Below are positions 10,150-18,854 of a stretch of 64,000 nucleotides of DNA, piece by piece. Source of the stretch: an uncultured Pseudodesulfovibrio sp. (GTDB lineage: Bacteria > Desulfobacterota > Desulfovibrionia > Desulfovibrionales > Desulfovibrionaceae); the NCBI RefSeq assembly GCF_963677845.1, contig NZ_OY782498.1, positions 2,735,518-2,799,517 of the forward strand, in the 5' to 3' direction. The notes beneath the pieces are model-generated. The model ran no database searches, was not told the DNA's origin, and worked only from the letters and a program-made list of their open reading frames with translations. Both the position numbers and the translations under genes were made by a program. Position 1 is the stretch's first letter. The number at the start of each line of letters is the position of its first letter.

Positions 10150-10760
10150 TGTCTAATAATCAATACAAATGCAAATTCCGCGGAGAAGTCTGCCGAGGAC
10201 ACCGGGAAATGCGCAATGGATACCGCGCTGTGACTCTCTGGTTTTGCGGACTGTCCGGCGCCGGGAAATCAACCATAGCCCATGCCGTGGAAAAACGACT
10301 TTTTGATGAAGGGGCACGCACGTATACCTTTGACGGCGACAATGTTCGGCATGGACTGTGCGGCGATCTCTCGTTTTCACCAGAAGGCCGTGCAGAGAAC
10401 ATCCGACGCATCAGCGAAATGACAAAGCTCTTCATGGATGCCGGCACCATTTGCCTCTGTGCCTTTATCACCCCCGAACACGACGCACAGCAACGTCTCC
10501 GAGAGATGCATGAGGATGGGGACTTTTTCCTCGTCCATGTAGACTGCCCTGTGGAAGTCTGTGAAGAACGTGATGTAAAAGGATATTACAAGCTCGCCCG
10601 TGAAGGGAAAATCAAAAACTATACTGGAATCAGTGCGCCGTTTGACACTCCTGAATCACCAGATTTACGTTTGGATACAACGGCCTGTAATATCGATGAA
10701 TGCGCCGATCAGGTCCTCACCTTTCTCAAAGAGAAAATCTCCCTTTTAGATGTGAAATAG
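10149..10760 (+). CDS. cysC: Adenylylsulfate (APS) kinase
   Basis: Phosphorylates APS to PAPS. 203 residues; Walker A GLSGAGKST at about residues 34-42, then DGDNVRHGL and FSPEGRAENIRRI, then the C-terminal ERDVKGYYKLAREGKIKNYTGI lid region typical of CysC. It starts within the stop codon of the acyl-CoA ligase (TAATG). A dissimilatory sulfate reducer uses APS directly, so PAPS here more likely serves assimilation or sulfation of lipids or glycans. Pairing with an acyl-CoA ligase is uncommon. Confidence 0.92.
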   Translation: MSNNQYKCKFRGEVCRGHREMRNGYRAVTLWFCGLSGAGKSTIAHAVEKRLFDEGARTYTFDGDNVRHGLCGDLSFSPEGRAENIRRISEMTKLFMDAGTICLCAFITPEHDAQQRLREMHEDGDFFLVHVDCPVEVCEERDVKGYYKLAREGKIKNYTGISAPFDTPESPDLRLDTTACNIDECADQVLTFLKEKISLLDVK

Positions 10761-10813
10761 CCATAAAAAGCAGAGAAGGGATCTCTCAAAAGCCCCTATC
10801 TTGACAATAATGA

Positions 10814-10848
10814 AAACCGAAATTTTTCTTTTTGAAAAATTTCGGTTT
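10814..10848. terminator. Terminator-like hairpin after cysC
   Basis: A 15-base perfect stem (10814-10828 with 10834-10848) around a five-T loop, in AT-rich sequence. There is no long T tract, so it may act as a bidirectional terminator or as 3' end protection. Confidence 0.65.
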
Positions 10849-11008
10849 AATTTATTATGAAATACCTTGAAAATACGCATTTTATTCAACCATAACACCA
10901 CATTTGCAAAAATGTAGTATAGAAAACCCCTTCCTCTCATGGCCTATTTGGTGTAAGCACAGAGCTTGTATCGATTGGTAACTAATATTCCTATGAGAGG
11001 AGGAAATG

Positions 11009-12190
11009 ATGAAAGGTTTTCTTAAAGGTATAGGCCTGCTGACCCTGATGTTGGTATGCAGCGCCTTTCTGTTGGCCGGTTGTGGAGAGGAAAAGTCTAA
11101 TACAATCAAAATCGGCTTCAACCTGCCCCTGACCGGTGATATTCCGGAAGTCGGCGAAGGTTCCAAGAACGCAGCAGAGATGTATCTCAAAGACATCAAC
11201 GATGCAGGCGGTCTGGAAGTGGGCGGTCAGAAGTACATGCTCGAGTTCGTTTACATGGACAACGAATCCAAAGCCGAATCTGCCACAAACGTTGCCTTGA
11301 AGCTCATTGATCAGGAAAATGTTGTTGCCATCATCGGCCCCAACTCCTCCAAGCAGGCTGTACCCGCAGGTGGTACCTGTAACGAAAACCGCGTCCCCAT
11401 GATTTCTCCGTGGTCCACCAACCCGAACACGACACTGGATCGCCCCTGGGTTTTCCGCGCAGCCTTCCTCGACCCCTTCCAGGGTCCTGTTGTTGCCGAC
11501 TTCGCTGCCAAGAAGTTTGACGCCAAGACTGCTGCTGTTATCTTTGATGTCTCCAACGACTACTCCAAGGGTTTAGCCGAAATCTTCAAGACTTCCTGGG
11601 AAGCAAAAGGCCTCGGCCCGGTCGTGGCTTTCGAATCTCACGGCACCAAAGACCAGGATTTCTCTGCGCAGTTGACCACCGTCATCGCTGCTAACCCGGA
11701 CTTCATCTTCGTACCTGACAACTACAATCAGGTTGCCCTGATCATCCAGCAGGCCCGTGACCTCGGTTACAAAGGTCCCTTCATGGGTTCCGACGCTTGG
11801 GGTACTCCTGACTTGATCAAGCTGTGCGGCGACGAATGCTACGGCAACTTCTTCTCCACCCACTACGCTGCAGCCGGAGCCAAGGGCGCCACCAAGACCT
11901 TCATTGATCGTTATGAAAAAGTTTATGGTTCCACACCAGCTGACTACGCAGCCCTGACGTGGGATTCCATCGGCATCATGATCGAAGCCATCAAAAACGC
12001 AGGCAAGGTCGAATCCGACCCCGTTGCCATGCGTAAGGCCGTTCGCGAGGGTCTGTCTGCCATCAAGTCTTTTGACGGCATCACCGGTTCCTCCAAGTTC
12101 GACGCACAGGGTGATCCCATCAAATGCGCTGTGGTTGTTAAGATTTCCGACAAAGGTGAATTCGTCTTTGAAGAATCTGTCTGCCCATAA
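11009..12190 (+). CDS. livJ: Branched-chain amino-acid ABC transporter, substrate-binding lipoprotein
   Basis: 393 residues from the second of two adjacent ATGs; GGAGG at 10999-11003 is 5 bases from ATG 11009 and only 2 from ATG 11006. A signal peptide ends in the lipobox LLAG-C (Cys25), so it is a lipid-anchored periplasmic receptor. The mature part is a type-I periplasmic binding protein (IKIGFNLPLTGDIPEVGEG; IIGPNSS). The family binds leucine, isoleucine and valine, or other amino acids or amides. First gene of a complete livJHMGF operon; a hairpin after it probably raises its expression over that of the permease genes. Confidence 0.93.
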   Translation: MKGFLKGIGLLTLMLVCSAFLLAGCGEEKSNTIKIGFNLPLTGDIPEVGEGSKNAAEMYLKDINDAGGLEVGGQKYMLEFVYMDNESKAESATNVALKLIDQENVVAIIGPNSSKQAVPAGGTCNENRVPMISPWSTNPNTTLDRPWVFRAAFLDPFQGPVVADFAAKKFDAKTAAVIFDVSNDYSKGLAEIFKTSWEAKGLGPVVAFESHGTKDQDFSAQLTTVIAANPDFIFVPDNYNQVALIIQQARDLGYKGPFMGSDAWGTPDLIKLCGDECYGNFFSTHYAAAGAKGATKTFIDRYEKVYGSTPADYAALTWDSIGIMIEAIKNAGKVESDPVAMRKAVREGLSAIKSFDGITGSSKFDAQGDPIKCAVVVKISDKGEFVFEESVCP

Positions 12191-12215
12191 GCCTACTACG
12201 TACTGACATAATCGG

Positions 12216-12243
12216 GCGGGGGCCATTTGGCTCCCGCTCTTTT
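12216..12243 (+). terminator. Attenuator hairpin between livJ and livH
   Basis: Nine-base stem with one G-T wobble (12216-12224 with 12229-12237), then TCTTTT. A partial terminator here would allow more binding protein than membrane subunits. Confidence 0.65.
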
Positions 12244-12312
12244 ACTGAGTGAACGGGCCAACTCGTTCGGAATAAACCCCAAAGGCCCAAAGATATTTCC
12301 CGGGAAGTAAAC

Positions 12313-13224
12313 GTGGACTTTATTATTCAAAACATACTCAATGCGCTTCAGTGGGGCAGTTTCTATGCCCTTATCGCATTGGGCTACACCCTCGTGTACG
12401 GCGTACTCAGGCTGATCAACTTCGCCCATGGCGATATTTTCATGGTTGGCGCGTATATCGCTTTTTTCGTGGCCGGATTTCTGCTCGGTCCCGCAGTTGG
12501 CCTTTCGCCCTTCGTGACATTTTTGCTCGCTGTGCCGCTGACCATGTTCCTGACCGCCTGTGTCGGTGTCACGCTTGAACGCGTCGCATACCGTCCCTTG
12601 CGTCGCAAAGGAGCGCACCGACTCTACGTGGTCATTACGGCACTCATGTGCGGACTGATCCTTGAGTACTCAAACCTGGCAGTGCTCGGAGCCAGCCGCC
12701 TCAAATTTCCTGAACTGGTCGAAAAAACAATCTGGCATCTCGGCGGCGTAACCATCACAAACCTGAAGGTCATCGTCATTGTGGCGGCAGTCGCTGTTTT
12801 CGTTTTCCTCAACTTCATCGTCACCAAAACGAAAATCGGCATGGCCATGCGCGGCATTTCCTACGACAAATTCGCCATTCCACTTATGGGCATCCCCATT
12901 GACGCCATTATCGTGTTCACCTTTGTTCTCGGTTCCTCTTTTGCGGGTCTGGCCGGACTTCTGTTCGCCATGTCCTATCCGGTTCTCGAACCATTCATGG
13001 GCATGATTATCGGTTGGAAAGCATTTATTGCAGCGGTTGTCGGCGGCATCGGAGATATCCGGGGAGCATTTTACGGAGGCTTCCTACTTGGCTTCATTGA
13101 GGTCGGTGTTGTTACCGTATTTCCATCCACCTATCGCGATTTGTTCGCCTTTACGATCCTGCTGATCATCCTCTGGATGAAACCAACAGGTTTGTTCGGC
13201 ATGCCGCAATCAACCAAAATTTAG
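12313..13224 (+). CDS. livH: Branched-chain amino-acid ABC transporter permease LivH
   Basis: 303 residues, strongly hydrophobic with about eight membrane helices, matching the LivH family (YTLVYGVLRLINFAHGDIFM near the start; VVGGIGDIRGAFYGGFLLG near the end). It forms the inner-membrane pore with LivM. The start codon is GTG at 12313, preceded by GGGAAG. It begins 122 bases after livJ, past the attenuator hairpin, and lies 16 bases before livM. Confidence 0.95.
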   Translation: MDFIIQNILNALQWGSFYALIALGYTLVYGVLRLINFAHGDIFMVGAYIAFFVAGFLLGPAVGLSPFVTFLLAVPLTMFLTACVGVTLERVAYRPLRRKGAHRLYVVITALMCGLILEYSNLAVLGASRLKFPELVEKTIWHLGGVTITNLKVIVIVAAVAVFVFLNFIVTKTKIGMAMRGISYDKFAIPLMGIPIDAIIVFTFVLGSSFAGLAGLLFAMSYPVLEPFMGMIIGWKAFIAAVVGGIGDIRGAFYGGFLLGFIEVGVVTVFPSTYRDLFAFTILLIILWMKPTGLFGMPQSTKI

Positions 13225-13240
13225 TTGGGAGAAAAGACAT

Positions 13241-14311
13241 ATGAAAAAATATTCTCTCAACTTCGTTATGGTTGTCAGTGCGCTGTTCCTGCTGTCCCTG
13301 GCTCAATTCGGCATCATCAGCAACTATATTCAGGCCGTATTCATGTATGTTGGTATCAACATCATCATGGCGACCAGCCTGAATCTGGTGAACGGCAACA
13401 TGGGCGAGTTCACCTGTGGACACGCTGCTTTCATGTGCGTGGGGGCATACGTCTCATCAATCCTGTCAGTCTTATTCTTCGGAAAGACTCTCGGCGACCC
13501 GATGCTTCCCCCGAACATGGCCTTTCTGGTGTTCCCAATTATCATACTCATTGGTGGTGTTTTTGCTTCTGTTGTCAGTATTCTGGTGGCAGTCCCGGCA
13601 TTCAAAACACGCGACGATTATCTGGCCATCATCACCATCGCCGTAAACTACATGGTGATCTCGGCCATTGAAAATATGGACTTCATCGGTGGTTCTCGTG
13701 GCTTCCAAGGTATGAAAAGCACTGTTTGGGCTATGAAAGACACATTAAACGGCCCATGGATGCTCTTCTGGGTCATTACCTTTATGGTCTTTACCATCTG
13801 GGTCATCCGCCGATTTATCACATCCACATACGGCAAAGGCGTCAACGCCATCTGTCAGGATGAAACTGCGGCAGAAATCATGTCCGTGAATACCAACAAG
13901 ATCAAACTGGTCAACTTCATGATTTCAGCAGGTCTTGCTGGATGCGCAGGCGGTCTGTTTGCCCACGTTGTCGGCTACGTCAACCCACAGTCTTTCAACA
14001 TTCTCAAATCCACCGAGGCCATGGTTATGGTCTACCTCGGCGGCATGGGCTCGCTTTCAGGCGCAGTCATTTCGGCCGTGGTCTTTACCTTCCTGATGGA
14101 AGTACTTAGATCCCAGTCCCTCATGGACTTCCTGCTGGCTCCAGCTACGTTCGTCTTCCCGGAATGGGAACCGTCAGCCGGTGTCATCAAATGGGTCATG
14201 ATTCCCCTGCTCCTCGTCCTGATCATGCAGTTCAGGCCCGAAGGCATCATGGGTAACAAAGAGTTGTCGGACGTGTTCCCGAAACTCAAAAAATTCTACA
14301 CGTTCAAGTAG
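13241..14311 (+). CDS. livM: Branched-chain amino-acid ABC transporter permease LivM
   Basis: 356 residues with about nine or ten membrane helices. Family signatures include NLVNGNMGEFTCGHAAFM in the N-terminal part and YLGGMGSLSGAVISAVVFTFLMEVLR near residue 270. It pairs with LivH as the transmembrane channel. A GGGAG ribosome site lies 8 bases before the ATG. livG begins 9 bases after its stop. Confidence 0.95.
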   Translation: MKKYSLNFVMVVSALFLLSLAQFGIISNYIQAVFMYVGINIIMATSLNLVNGNMGEFTCGHAAFMCVGAYVSSILSVLFFGKTLGDPMLPPNMAFLVFPIIILIGGVFASVVSILVAVPAFKTRDDYLAIITIAVNYMVISAIENMDFIGGSRGFQGMKSTVWAMKDTLNGPWMLFWVITFMVFTIWVIRRFITSTYGKGVNAICQDETAAEIMSVNTNKIKLVNFMISAGLAGCAGGLFAHVVGYVNPQSFNILKSTEAMVMVYLGGMGSLSGAVISAVVFTFLMEVLRSQSLMDFLLAPATFVFPEWEPSAGVIKWVMIPLLLVLIMQFRPEGIMGNKELSDVFPKLKKFYTFK

Positions 14312-14320
14312 GGGGTCGGC

Positions 14321-15088
14321 ATGTCACTTCTCAAAATCGACACTATGACCCAGCGTTTCGGAGGCCTTCAGGCCGTGTCCGAATTCAGCGTGGAAATGAA
14401 AGGCGGCGAACTCATGGGGCTGATCGGCCCCAACGGAGCAGGTAAGACAACCATCTTCAACCTGATATCCGGTTTTTACCAGCCCACCGAAGGAAGCATT
14501 ACATTTGACGGCACCCTGACCGCTGGCCTCAAGCCGCATCAGGTAACGTCAATGGGCATTGCCCGAACCTTCCAGAATATCCGACTGTGGCACGACATGA
14601 CCGTGCTCGACAACATCCGTATCGCCCAGCATTATCGTATGGGTTATTCGGTCTGGGACTCCATCATCAGAGGTCCCAAATACAAAGCACGTGAAGCACG
14701 CATTCTGGAGATAGCCGAGGAATTGCTTGACGCCATGTCGCTCACCGACGTGGCCTACGAATTCCCCAAGAACCTCCCGTACGGTCTGCAACGCCGTGTT
14801 GAAATCGCCCGCGCCATGTCCATCCGGCCAAAACTCTTGCTGTTGGACGAACCCGCAGCCGGACTCAACTCCGCCGATGTGGAAGACCTCATCAAACTGG
14901 TCCGCTGGATTCACGACAATTTTGATATCACCATCTTCATGATTGAACATCAGATGAAAGTCGTGACATCCTTGTGTCAGTGGATCAAGGTCATCGACTT
15001 CGGCGCGACCATCGCTGAAGGTACACCAGAAGACATCCAGAGCAACCCGGCCGTCATCAAGGCCTATCTTGGAGACGACAACATATGA
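14321..15088 (+). CDS. livG: Branched-chain amino-acid ABC transporter ATPase LivG
   Basis: 255 residues. Walker A GPNGAGKTT at about residues 37-45, Q-loop region ARTFQNIRLW, and Walker B LLLLDEPAAGLNSAD. The ABC signature is degenerate (LPYGLQRR), as is common in LivG. It supplies ATP hydrolysis on the cytoplasmic face of LivHM together with LivF. Its stop overlaps the livF start by four bases (ATGA), indicating translational coupling. Confidence 0.95.
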   Translation: MSLLKIDTMTQRFGGLQAVSEFSVEMKGGELMGLIGPNGAGKTTIFNLISGFYQPTEGSITFDGTLTAGLKPHQVTSMGIARTFQNIRLWHDMTVLDNIRIAQHYRMGYSVWDSIIRGPKYKAREARILEIAEELLDAMSLTDVAYEFPKNLPYGLQRRVEIARAMSIRPKLLLLDEPAAGLNSADVEDLIKLVRWIHDNFDITIFMIEHQMKVVTSLCQWIKVIDFGATIAEGTPEDIQSNPAVIKAYLGDDNI

Positions 15089-15822
15089 CAACTCCACTTA
15101 TCGAGGTCGAAAACCTCTACGTTAAATACGGCAACATCGAAGCCCTTCACGGTATCGACTTCACTGTGGGCGAAGGCGAAATAGTTACCCTCATCGGTGC
15201 CAATGGCGCAGGTAAGTCAACAACCCTCATGTCCATTGCACAACTGCCGCCGCCAGAAGCTCCCAAGATCATCAAAGGCGACATCAAATTCAAAGGCGAA
15301 TCCATTCTGGGCATGGCCCCGGACAAAATCGTCAGTGACCTGCACCTTGCTCTGGTCCCGGAAGGTCGTCATATCTTCGGCAATCTGACCGTTGAAGAGA
15401 ACCTCAAGCTGGCAACCTATGCCCGCAAGGATTCACAAGCCGATATTGATCGGGATTATAAACGCGTCTACTCGCTCTTCTCTCGTCTGGACGAACGTAA
15501 AAAGCAACGTTCCGAATCCCTTTCCGGTGGTGAACAACAGATGTTAGCCGTGGGCCGCGCTCTTATGTCAGGTTGTAAAATCATTATGCTTGATGAACCA
15601 TCCATGGGACTCGCCCCGCTGCTTATGTATGACATGTTCCGCACCCTGAAAGAACTGAACAAGGAAGGAATGACTATCCTGTTGATCGAACAGAATGCCA
15701 ACCTTGCTCTCAAATTCGCTCACCGCGGCTACGTCATCGATACTGGTGAGATAGTCGCACAAGGGCCTTGCGATCAACTCAGGGAGGACCCTGAAGTCAA
15801 GAAAGCCTATCTCGGCGGCTAA
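15085..15822 (+). CDS. livF: Branched-chain amino-acid ABC transporter ATPase LivF
   Basis: 245 residues. Walker A GANGAGKST, a canonical signature LSGGEQQMLAVGRALM, Walker B IIMLDEPSMGLAP and the H-loop region LLIEQNANLALKFAHRGYV. It forms the ATPase heterodimer with LivG. It is the last gene of the liv operon and is followed by a strong terminator. Confidence 0.95.
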   Translation: MTTPLIEVENLYVKYGNIEALHGIDFTVGEGEIVTLIGANGAGKSTTLMSIAQLPPPEAPKIIKGDIKFKGESILGMAPDKIVSDLHLALVPEGRHIFGNLTVEENLKLATYARKDSQADIDRDYKRVYSLFSRLDERKKQRSESLSGGEQQMLAVGRALMSGCKIIMLDEPSMGLAPLLMYDMFRTLKELNKEGMTILLIEQNANLALKFAHRGYVIDTGEIVAQGPCDQLREDPEVKKAYLGG

Positions 15823-15845
15823 CACCTCACTCTTGCACGCTTTAG

Positions 15846-15875
15846 AGGACTGTCTTCACGGACAGTCCTTTTTTT
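15846..15875 (+). terminator. Rho-independent terminator of the liv operon
   Basis: Nine-base perfect stem (AGGACTGTC/GACAGTCCT), six-base loop, then seven T residues. Confidence 0.9.
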
Positions 15876-15895
15876 ATATCCATAGCTCACCAGTA

Positions 15896-15912
15896 CTGGC
15901 ACGGCTTATGCT
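15896..15912 (+). promoter_or_regulatory. Sigma54 (-24/-12) promoter
   Basis: CTGGCACGGCTTATGCT: a perfect -24 element, and GC exactly ten bases after GG, as sigma54 requires; only one mismatch in the -12 box (ATGCT for TTGCT). It lies just after the liv terminator, 56 bases before the next start codon. The transcript would begin near 15923 and carry a GGGCA/TGCCC hairpin in its leader. Confidence 0.75.
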
Positions 15913-15967
15913 TTCGATTCAGGCAGGGCAAAAAATGCCCATGAACCCTGAATGCAAGAGGACCACA

Positions 15968-16582
15968 ATGGCAGTTCAATCGGTTGGATCAAATGGATAC
16001 ATGGATGCCTATTCGCTTTTGCAAGCCGCGAATGAAGAACAGCAATTAAAGGCACGTGCTGCTCAGATGGACAAAGAGCAGGATAAAATCGAAAGCAAAA
16101 ACGGCATGACCAGTGACATTGAGTCTTACTTGTCCAAAATCCCCAAAGGAACGGACAACAGACTCTCCTTTCTTGATGTCGATAAATACCGTGCAAATCT
16201 CGAAGCTAAATGGGATATCACCGTGACCGCAGACCTTAAGGCCTTGGGTGTGGATGTCACAAAAGAACTTCCGCTAAGTTACGACCCGGCGACCGGCAAG
16301 GTAACCGTCGCCAAAGGCCATGAAGACAAGGAAATCATCGATAAATATTTCGAAGACAACCCCGACAAAGTTGAAGAATTTGATACCATCCTTCAACTGG
16401 GTAAACTGACCAACACGGCAAGCACCAAGCTGTCACAAGGTCAGATGATGCAAAATCTTCAATTCAAGGCCATGTCATGGTGGTTTGCCGACAACTCAGA
16501 TCCGACATCTTGGTTCGATGGCGGAGGCCTCATGTTTGGTCAGGGCCAGAAATCTTACACTGGATTGAACCTTACTGTCTGA
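15968..16582 (+). CDS. Protein of unknown function behind a sigma54 promoter
   Basis: 204 residues; I recognise no domain. I start it at ATG 15968 (AGAGGA 6 bases upstream) because an earlier in-frame ATG would place the start before the liv terminator and the sigma54 promoter. There is no signal peptide or membrane helix. The N-terminal part (QAANEEQQLKARAAQMDKEQDKI) is polar, Gln/Glu-rich and probably coiled coil. The middle is acidic and ordered. The C-terminus is rich in Gly and aromatic residues (MSWWFADNSDPTSWFDGGG). Sigma54 control in this group often marks flagellar, nitrogen or energy genes; which applies here is unknown. It stands alone between two terminators. Confidence 0.8.
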   Translation: MAVQSVGSNGYMDAYSLLQAANEEQQLKARAAQMDKEQDKIESKNGMTSDIESYLSKIPKGTDNRLSFLDVDKYRANLEAKWDITVTADLKALGVDVTKELPLSYDPATGKVTVAKGHEDKEIIDKYFEDNPDKVEEFDTILQLGKLTNTASTKLSQGQMMQNLQFKAMSWWFADNSDPTSWFDGGGLMFGQGQKSYTGLNLTV

Positions 16583-16606
16583 TTTCCCTACACAAAAAGA
16601 ATTCAC

Positions 16607-16646
16607 AAAAAAACGGCGTACCCCATATACACAGGGTACGCCGTTT
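16607..16646 (-). terminator. Terminator after ppiB, also facing the unknown gene
   Basis: A 13-base perfect stem (16611-16623 with 16634-16646). On the minus strand it is followed by seven T residues. It lies between convergent genes and probably serves both. Confidence 0.88.
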
Positions 16647-16683
16647 AAATTCGTATGCCGGTGATTTCCAGCAGCAAAAAGAA

Positions 16684-17181
16684 CTAGTCTTCAGTCACAG
16701 TGGCCTTATTGATAAAAACCGGCTCGACCGGGACATCATCATGGAAGCCATTGCGCCCAGTAGCCACGCCCCTGATCTCATCAACAACATCAGTGCCTTC
16801 GACGACTTTACCGAAAACGGCATAACCCCAGCCCTGAGGGGTCTCGGAAGAAAAGTTCAGGAAGCCGTTATCCTTGACGTTAATGAAGAACTGAGAAGAA
16901 GCGGAATGGGGGTCCATGGTGCGTGCCATGGCCAATGTGTAGCAGTCATTCTTCAAGCCATTATTGGCTTCGTTTTCGATAGGCTCACGGGTTGCCTTTT
17001 CCTGCATGTTTTCATCCATGCCGCCGCCCTGAACCATGAAGTTACCGATAACACGGTGAAAAATCAGACCATCATAAAAGCCTTCCTCGACATACTGCTG
17101 GAAGTTTGCAGCAGACTTGGGGGCCTTTTCAAAATCAAGCTCGATGACAATGTCACCCATGCTGGTTTCCATTTTAATCAT
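16684..17181 (-). CDS. ppiB: Peptidyl-prolyl cis-trans isomerase, cyclophilin type
   Basis: 165 residues of the cyclophilin fold, no signal peptide, so probably cytoplasmic. The catalytic segment [13 protein letters not shown] is intact, followed by [15 protein letters not shown] and [17 protein letters not shown]. It speeds proline isomerisation during folding. I start at ATG 17181 because AGGAG lies 7 bases upstream; an in-frame start 8 codons earlier overlaps that ribosome site. The preceding gene on this strand ends 113 bases upstream. Confidence 0.93.
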   Translation of the reverse strand: MIKMETSMGDIVIELDFEKAPKSAANFQQYVEEGFYDGLIFHRVIGNFMVQGGGMDENMQEKATREPIENEANNGLKNDCYTLAMARTMDPHSASSQFFINVKDNGFLNFSSETPQGWGYAVFGKVVEGTDVVDEIRGVATGRNGFHDDVPVEPVFINKATVTED

Positions 17182-17294
17182 TTCATATCTCCTTTGTGCC
17201 GGCAATTTCCCGGCGTGATGTCATTCGCGTCCCACCGTGTATCAGAGGGACGCACGGCTGGCAAATTGTCGGCAAGTGCCGATTATAGTCAGGG

Positions 17295-17639
17295 TTATTC
17301 TGATTCAACGGGCGTCGCATTCGACAAAGAATCCGGCTCCGACAAAACTTCAATTTCATCTGCCACAACCGGGCTGCTAAATACGGGCAATCCCTCCTGT
17401 GTCACGGAACCTACAGCCGTGACAGACAGGAGAGACCCGAGTTTCATAATATTCTTTTCAATAATCAATTCGGCCTGAGGCTCAAGTATTTCCGCCTGCT
17501 TTGCAGCATACGGATTCTCGGGCTGGAAGTGCACTGGAGCAGGTTTGTCCACCATGGCAGTTGCCAGAAAGGCCAAGGCGAGCCCGGCCACAATCGGCTT
17601 AAGCACACGTACTATATTCGATGAACTCCCGAAGGCCAT
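17295..17639 (-). CDS. Small hypothetical protein with one N-terminal membrane segment
   Basis: 114 residues. Residues about 11-29 (VLKPIVAGLALAFLATAMV) form a membrane anchor or uncleaved signal; the rest is soluble, acidic and Pro/Val-rich and would lie in the periplasm. I recognise no family. It starts 6 bases after the DegT-type aminotransferase stop on the same strand, so they are probably cotranscribed. Confidence 0.6.
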   Translation of the reverse strand: MAFGSSSNIVRVLKPIVAGLALAFLATAMVDKPAPVHFQPENPYAAKQAEILEPQAELIIEKNIMKLGSLLSVTAVGSVTQEGLPVFSSPVVADEIEVLSEPDSLSNATPVESE

Positions 17640-17645
17640 TGACTC

Positions 17646-18776
17646 TTATCCCTTAAGCGTCTCGGCGATAGTCGCCTGATCTTCAGCCTTGAGGTAAGGA
17701 TGCATAGGCAAGGCAAAGATACGGTTTCCGACTTCTTCGCATACAGGGAAATCCCCTTCCTGATATTTCAGGTTGGCAAAAGCTTTCTGAAGATGCAGCG
17801 GTTTCGGATAGTAAATAGCTGTAGGAATGGAGGCTGCGCCAAGCTTACCCATAAGTTCGGTACGATGCTCTGAATTCTCAGCCAATACAGAATATTGCGC
17901 CCAGACAGAGGTATTCCCTTCTGCAACGGTGGGCGTTGTCAGACCGGGCACAGAGGACAAAAGTTCCTCGTACCTATCTGCAACCTGCTGACGTTTAATG
18001 ATTTCGTCAGGGAAAATTTCAAACTTGGCAAGCAGCACAGCAGCCTGCATAGCATCAAGGCGGCCATTAATTCCCAAACGGACATTTTCATACTTGTCTT
18101 CACCCATGCCATGCACACGAACGGAAAGAAGCAGTTTATGCAATTCCTCATTATGCGCGAAGACCATTCCACCGTCACCGTAGCAACCGAGGGGCTTGGC
18201 TGGGAAGAAGGAAGTACAGGCAATGTCACCCAATGAACAGACAGGCTTACCTTTGTAGGTTGCGCCAAAGGACTGAGCTGCATCCACGATAAGGAACAAC
18301 CCACTATTGTGCGCCAACGGTTCAATGGTGTCATAGTCTGCCGGTTGACCAAAAAGATCCACGGCAATAACGCCTCTTGGAGTCAGGTCAGGACGGTTGT
18401 CCTTCACATCAGCAATCTTACGGCGAAGGTCTTCGGAATCAATATTGTACGTCACAGGATCAATGTCCACGAACACTGGAGTTGCACCAACGAGTGCAAT
18501 AGACTCTGCGGTGGCCATGAATGTAAATGGTGTTGTAAAGACTGCATCGCCAGGCCCTACACCGAGAGCCATGAGAGCCATGATCAAAGCATCAGTGCCA
18601 GAAGCGCACCCGACACCGAATCGTACAGAACTGAAGCTCGATAAACGAGCCTCCAAGTCGGCAATCTCCGGTCCCATAATATACGCGCCATGTTCCAACA
18701 CACCATCTATGCCTTTCTTTACGGCAGTCTCAATCTCTTTATACTGTGATTTCAAGTCGATAAAAGGAATACTCAT
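17646..18776 (-). CDS. DegT/DnrJ/EryC1/StrS aminotransferase (WbpE-like)
   Basis: 376 residues of the sugar aminotransferase family, which transfers an amino group from glutamate to a keto nucleotide-sugar with PLP. Visible motifs: N-terminal IPFIDLKSQYKEI; GCASGTDALIMALMALGVGPGDAV; TTPFTFMATAESI; PLP-contacting DAAQSFGATYKG; the Schiff-base Lys in SFFPAKPLGCYGDGG; and GINGRLDAMQAAVL. It resembles enzymes that make diacetamido or 4-amino sugars for O-antigen or glycoprotein glycans. The ribosome site is weak. The substrate is not deducible. Confidence 0.9.
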   Translation of the reverse strand: MSIPFIDLKSQYKEIETAVKKGIDGVLEHGAYIMGPEIADLEARLSSFSSVRFGVGCASGTDALIMALMALGVGPGDAVFTTPFTFMATAESIALVGATPVFVDIDPVTYNIDSEDLRRKIADVKDNRPDLTPRGVIAVDLFGQPADYDTIEPLAHNSGLFLIVDAAQSFGATYKGKPVCSLGDIACTSFFPAKPLGCYGDGGMVFAHNEELHKLLLSVRVHGMGEDKYENVRLGINGRLDAMQAAVLLAKFEIFPDEIIKRQQVADRYEELLSSVPGLTTPTVAEGNTSVWAQYSVLAENSEHRTELMGKLGAASIPTAIYYPKPLHLQKAFANLKYQEGDFPVCEEVGNRIFALPMHPYLKAEDQATIAETLKG

Positions 18777-18854
18777 TTGTTACTCACTTGTTGTCTTGAT
18801 AGGTTCAGCCGCACTTTCTCATGAAAAGCGACTCGGAGACAAGAAATTTACGCG

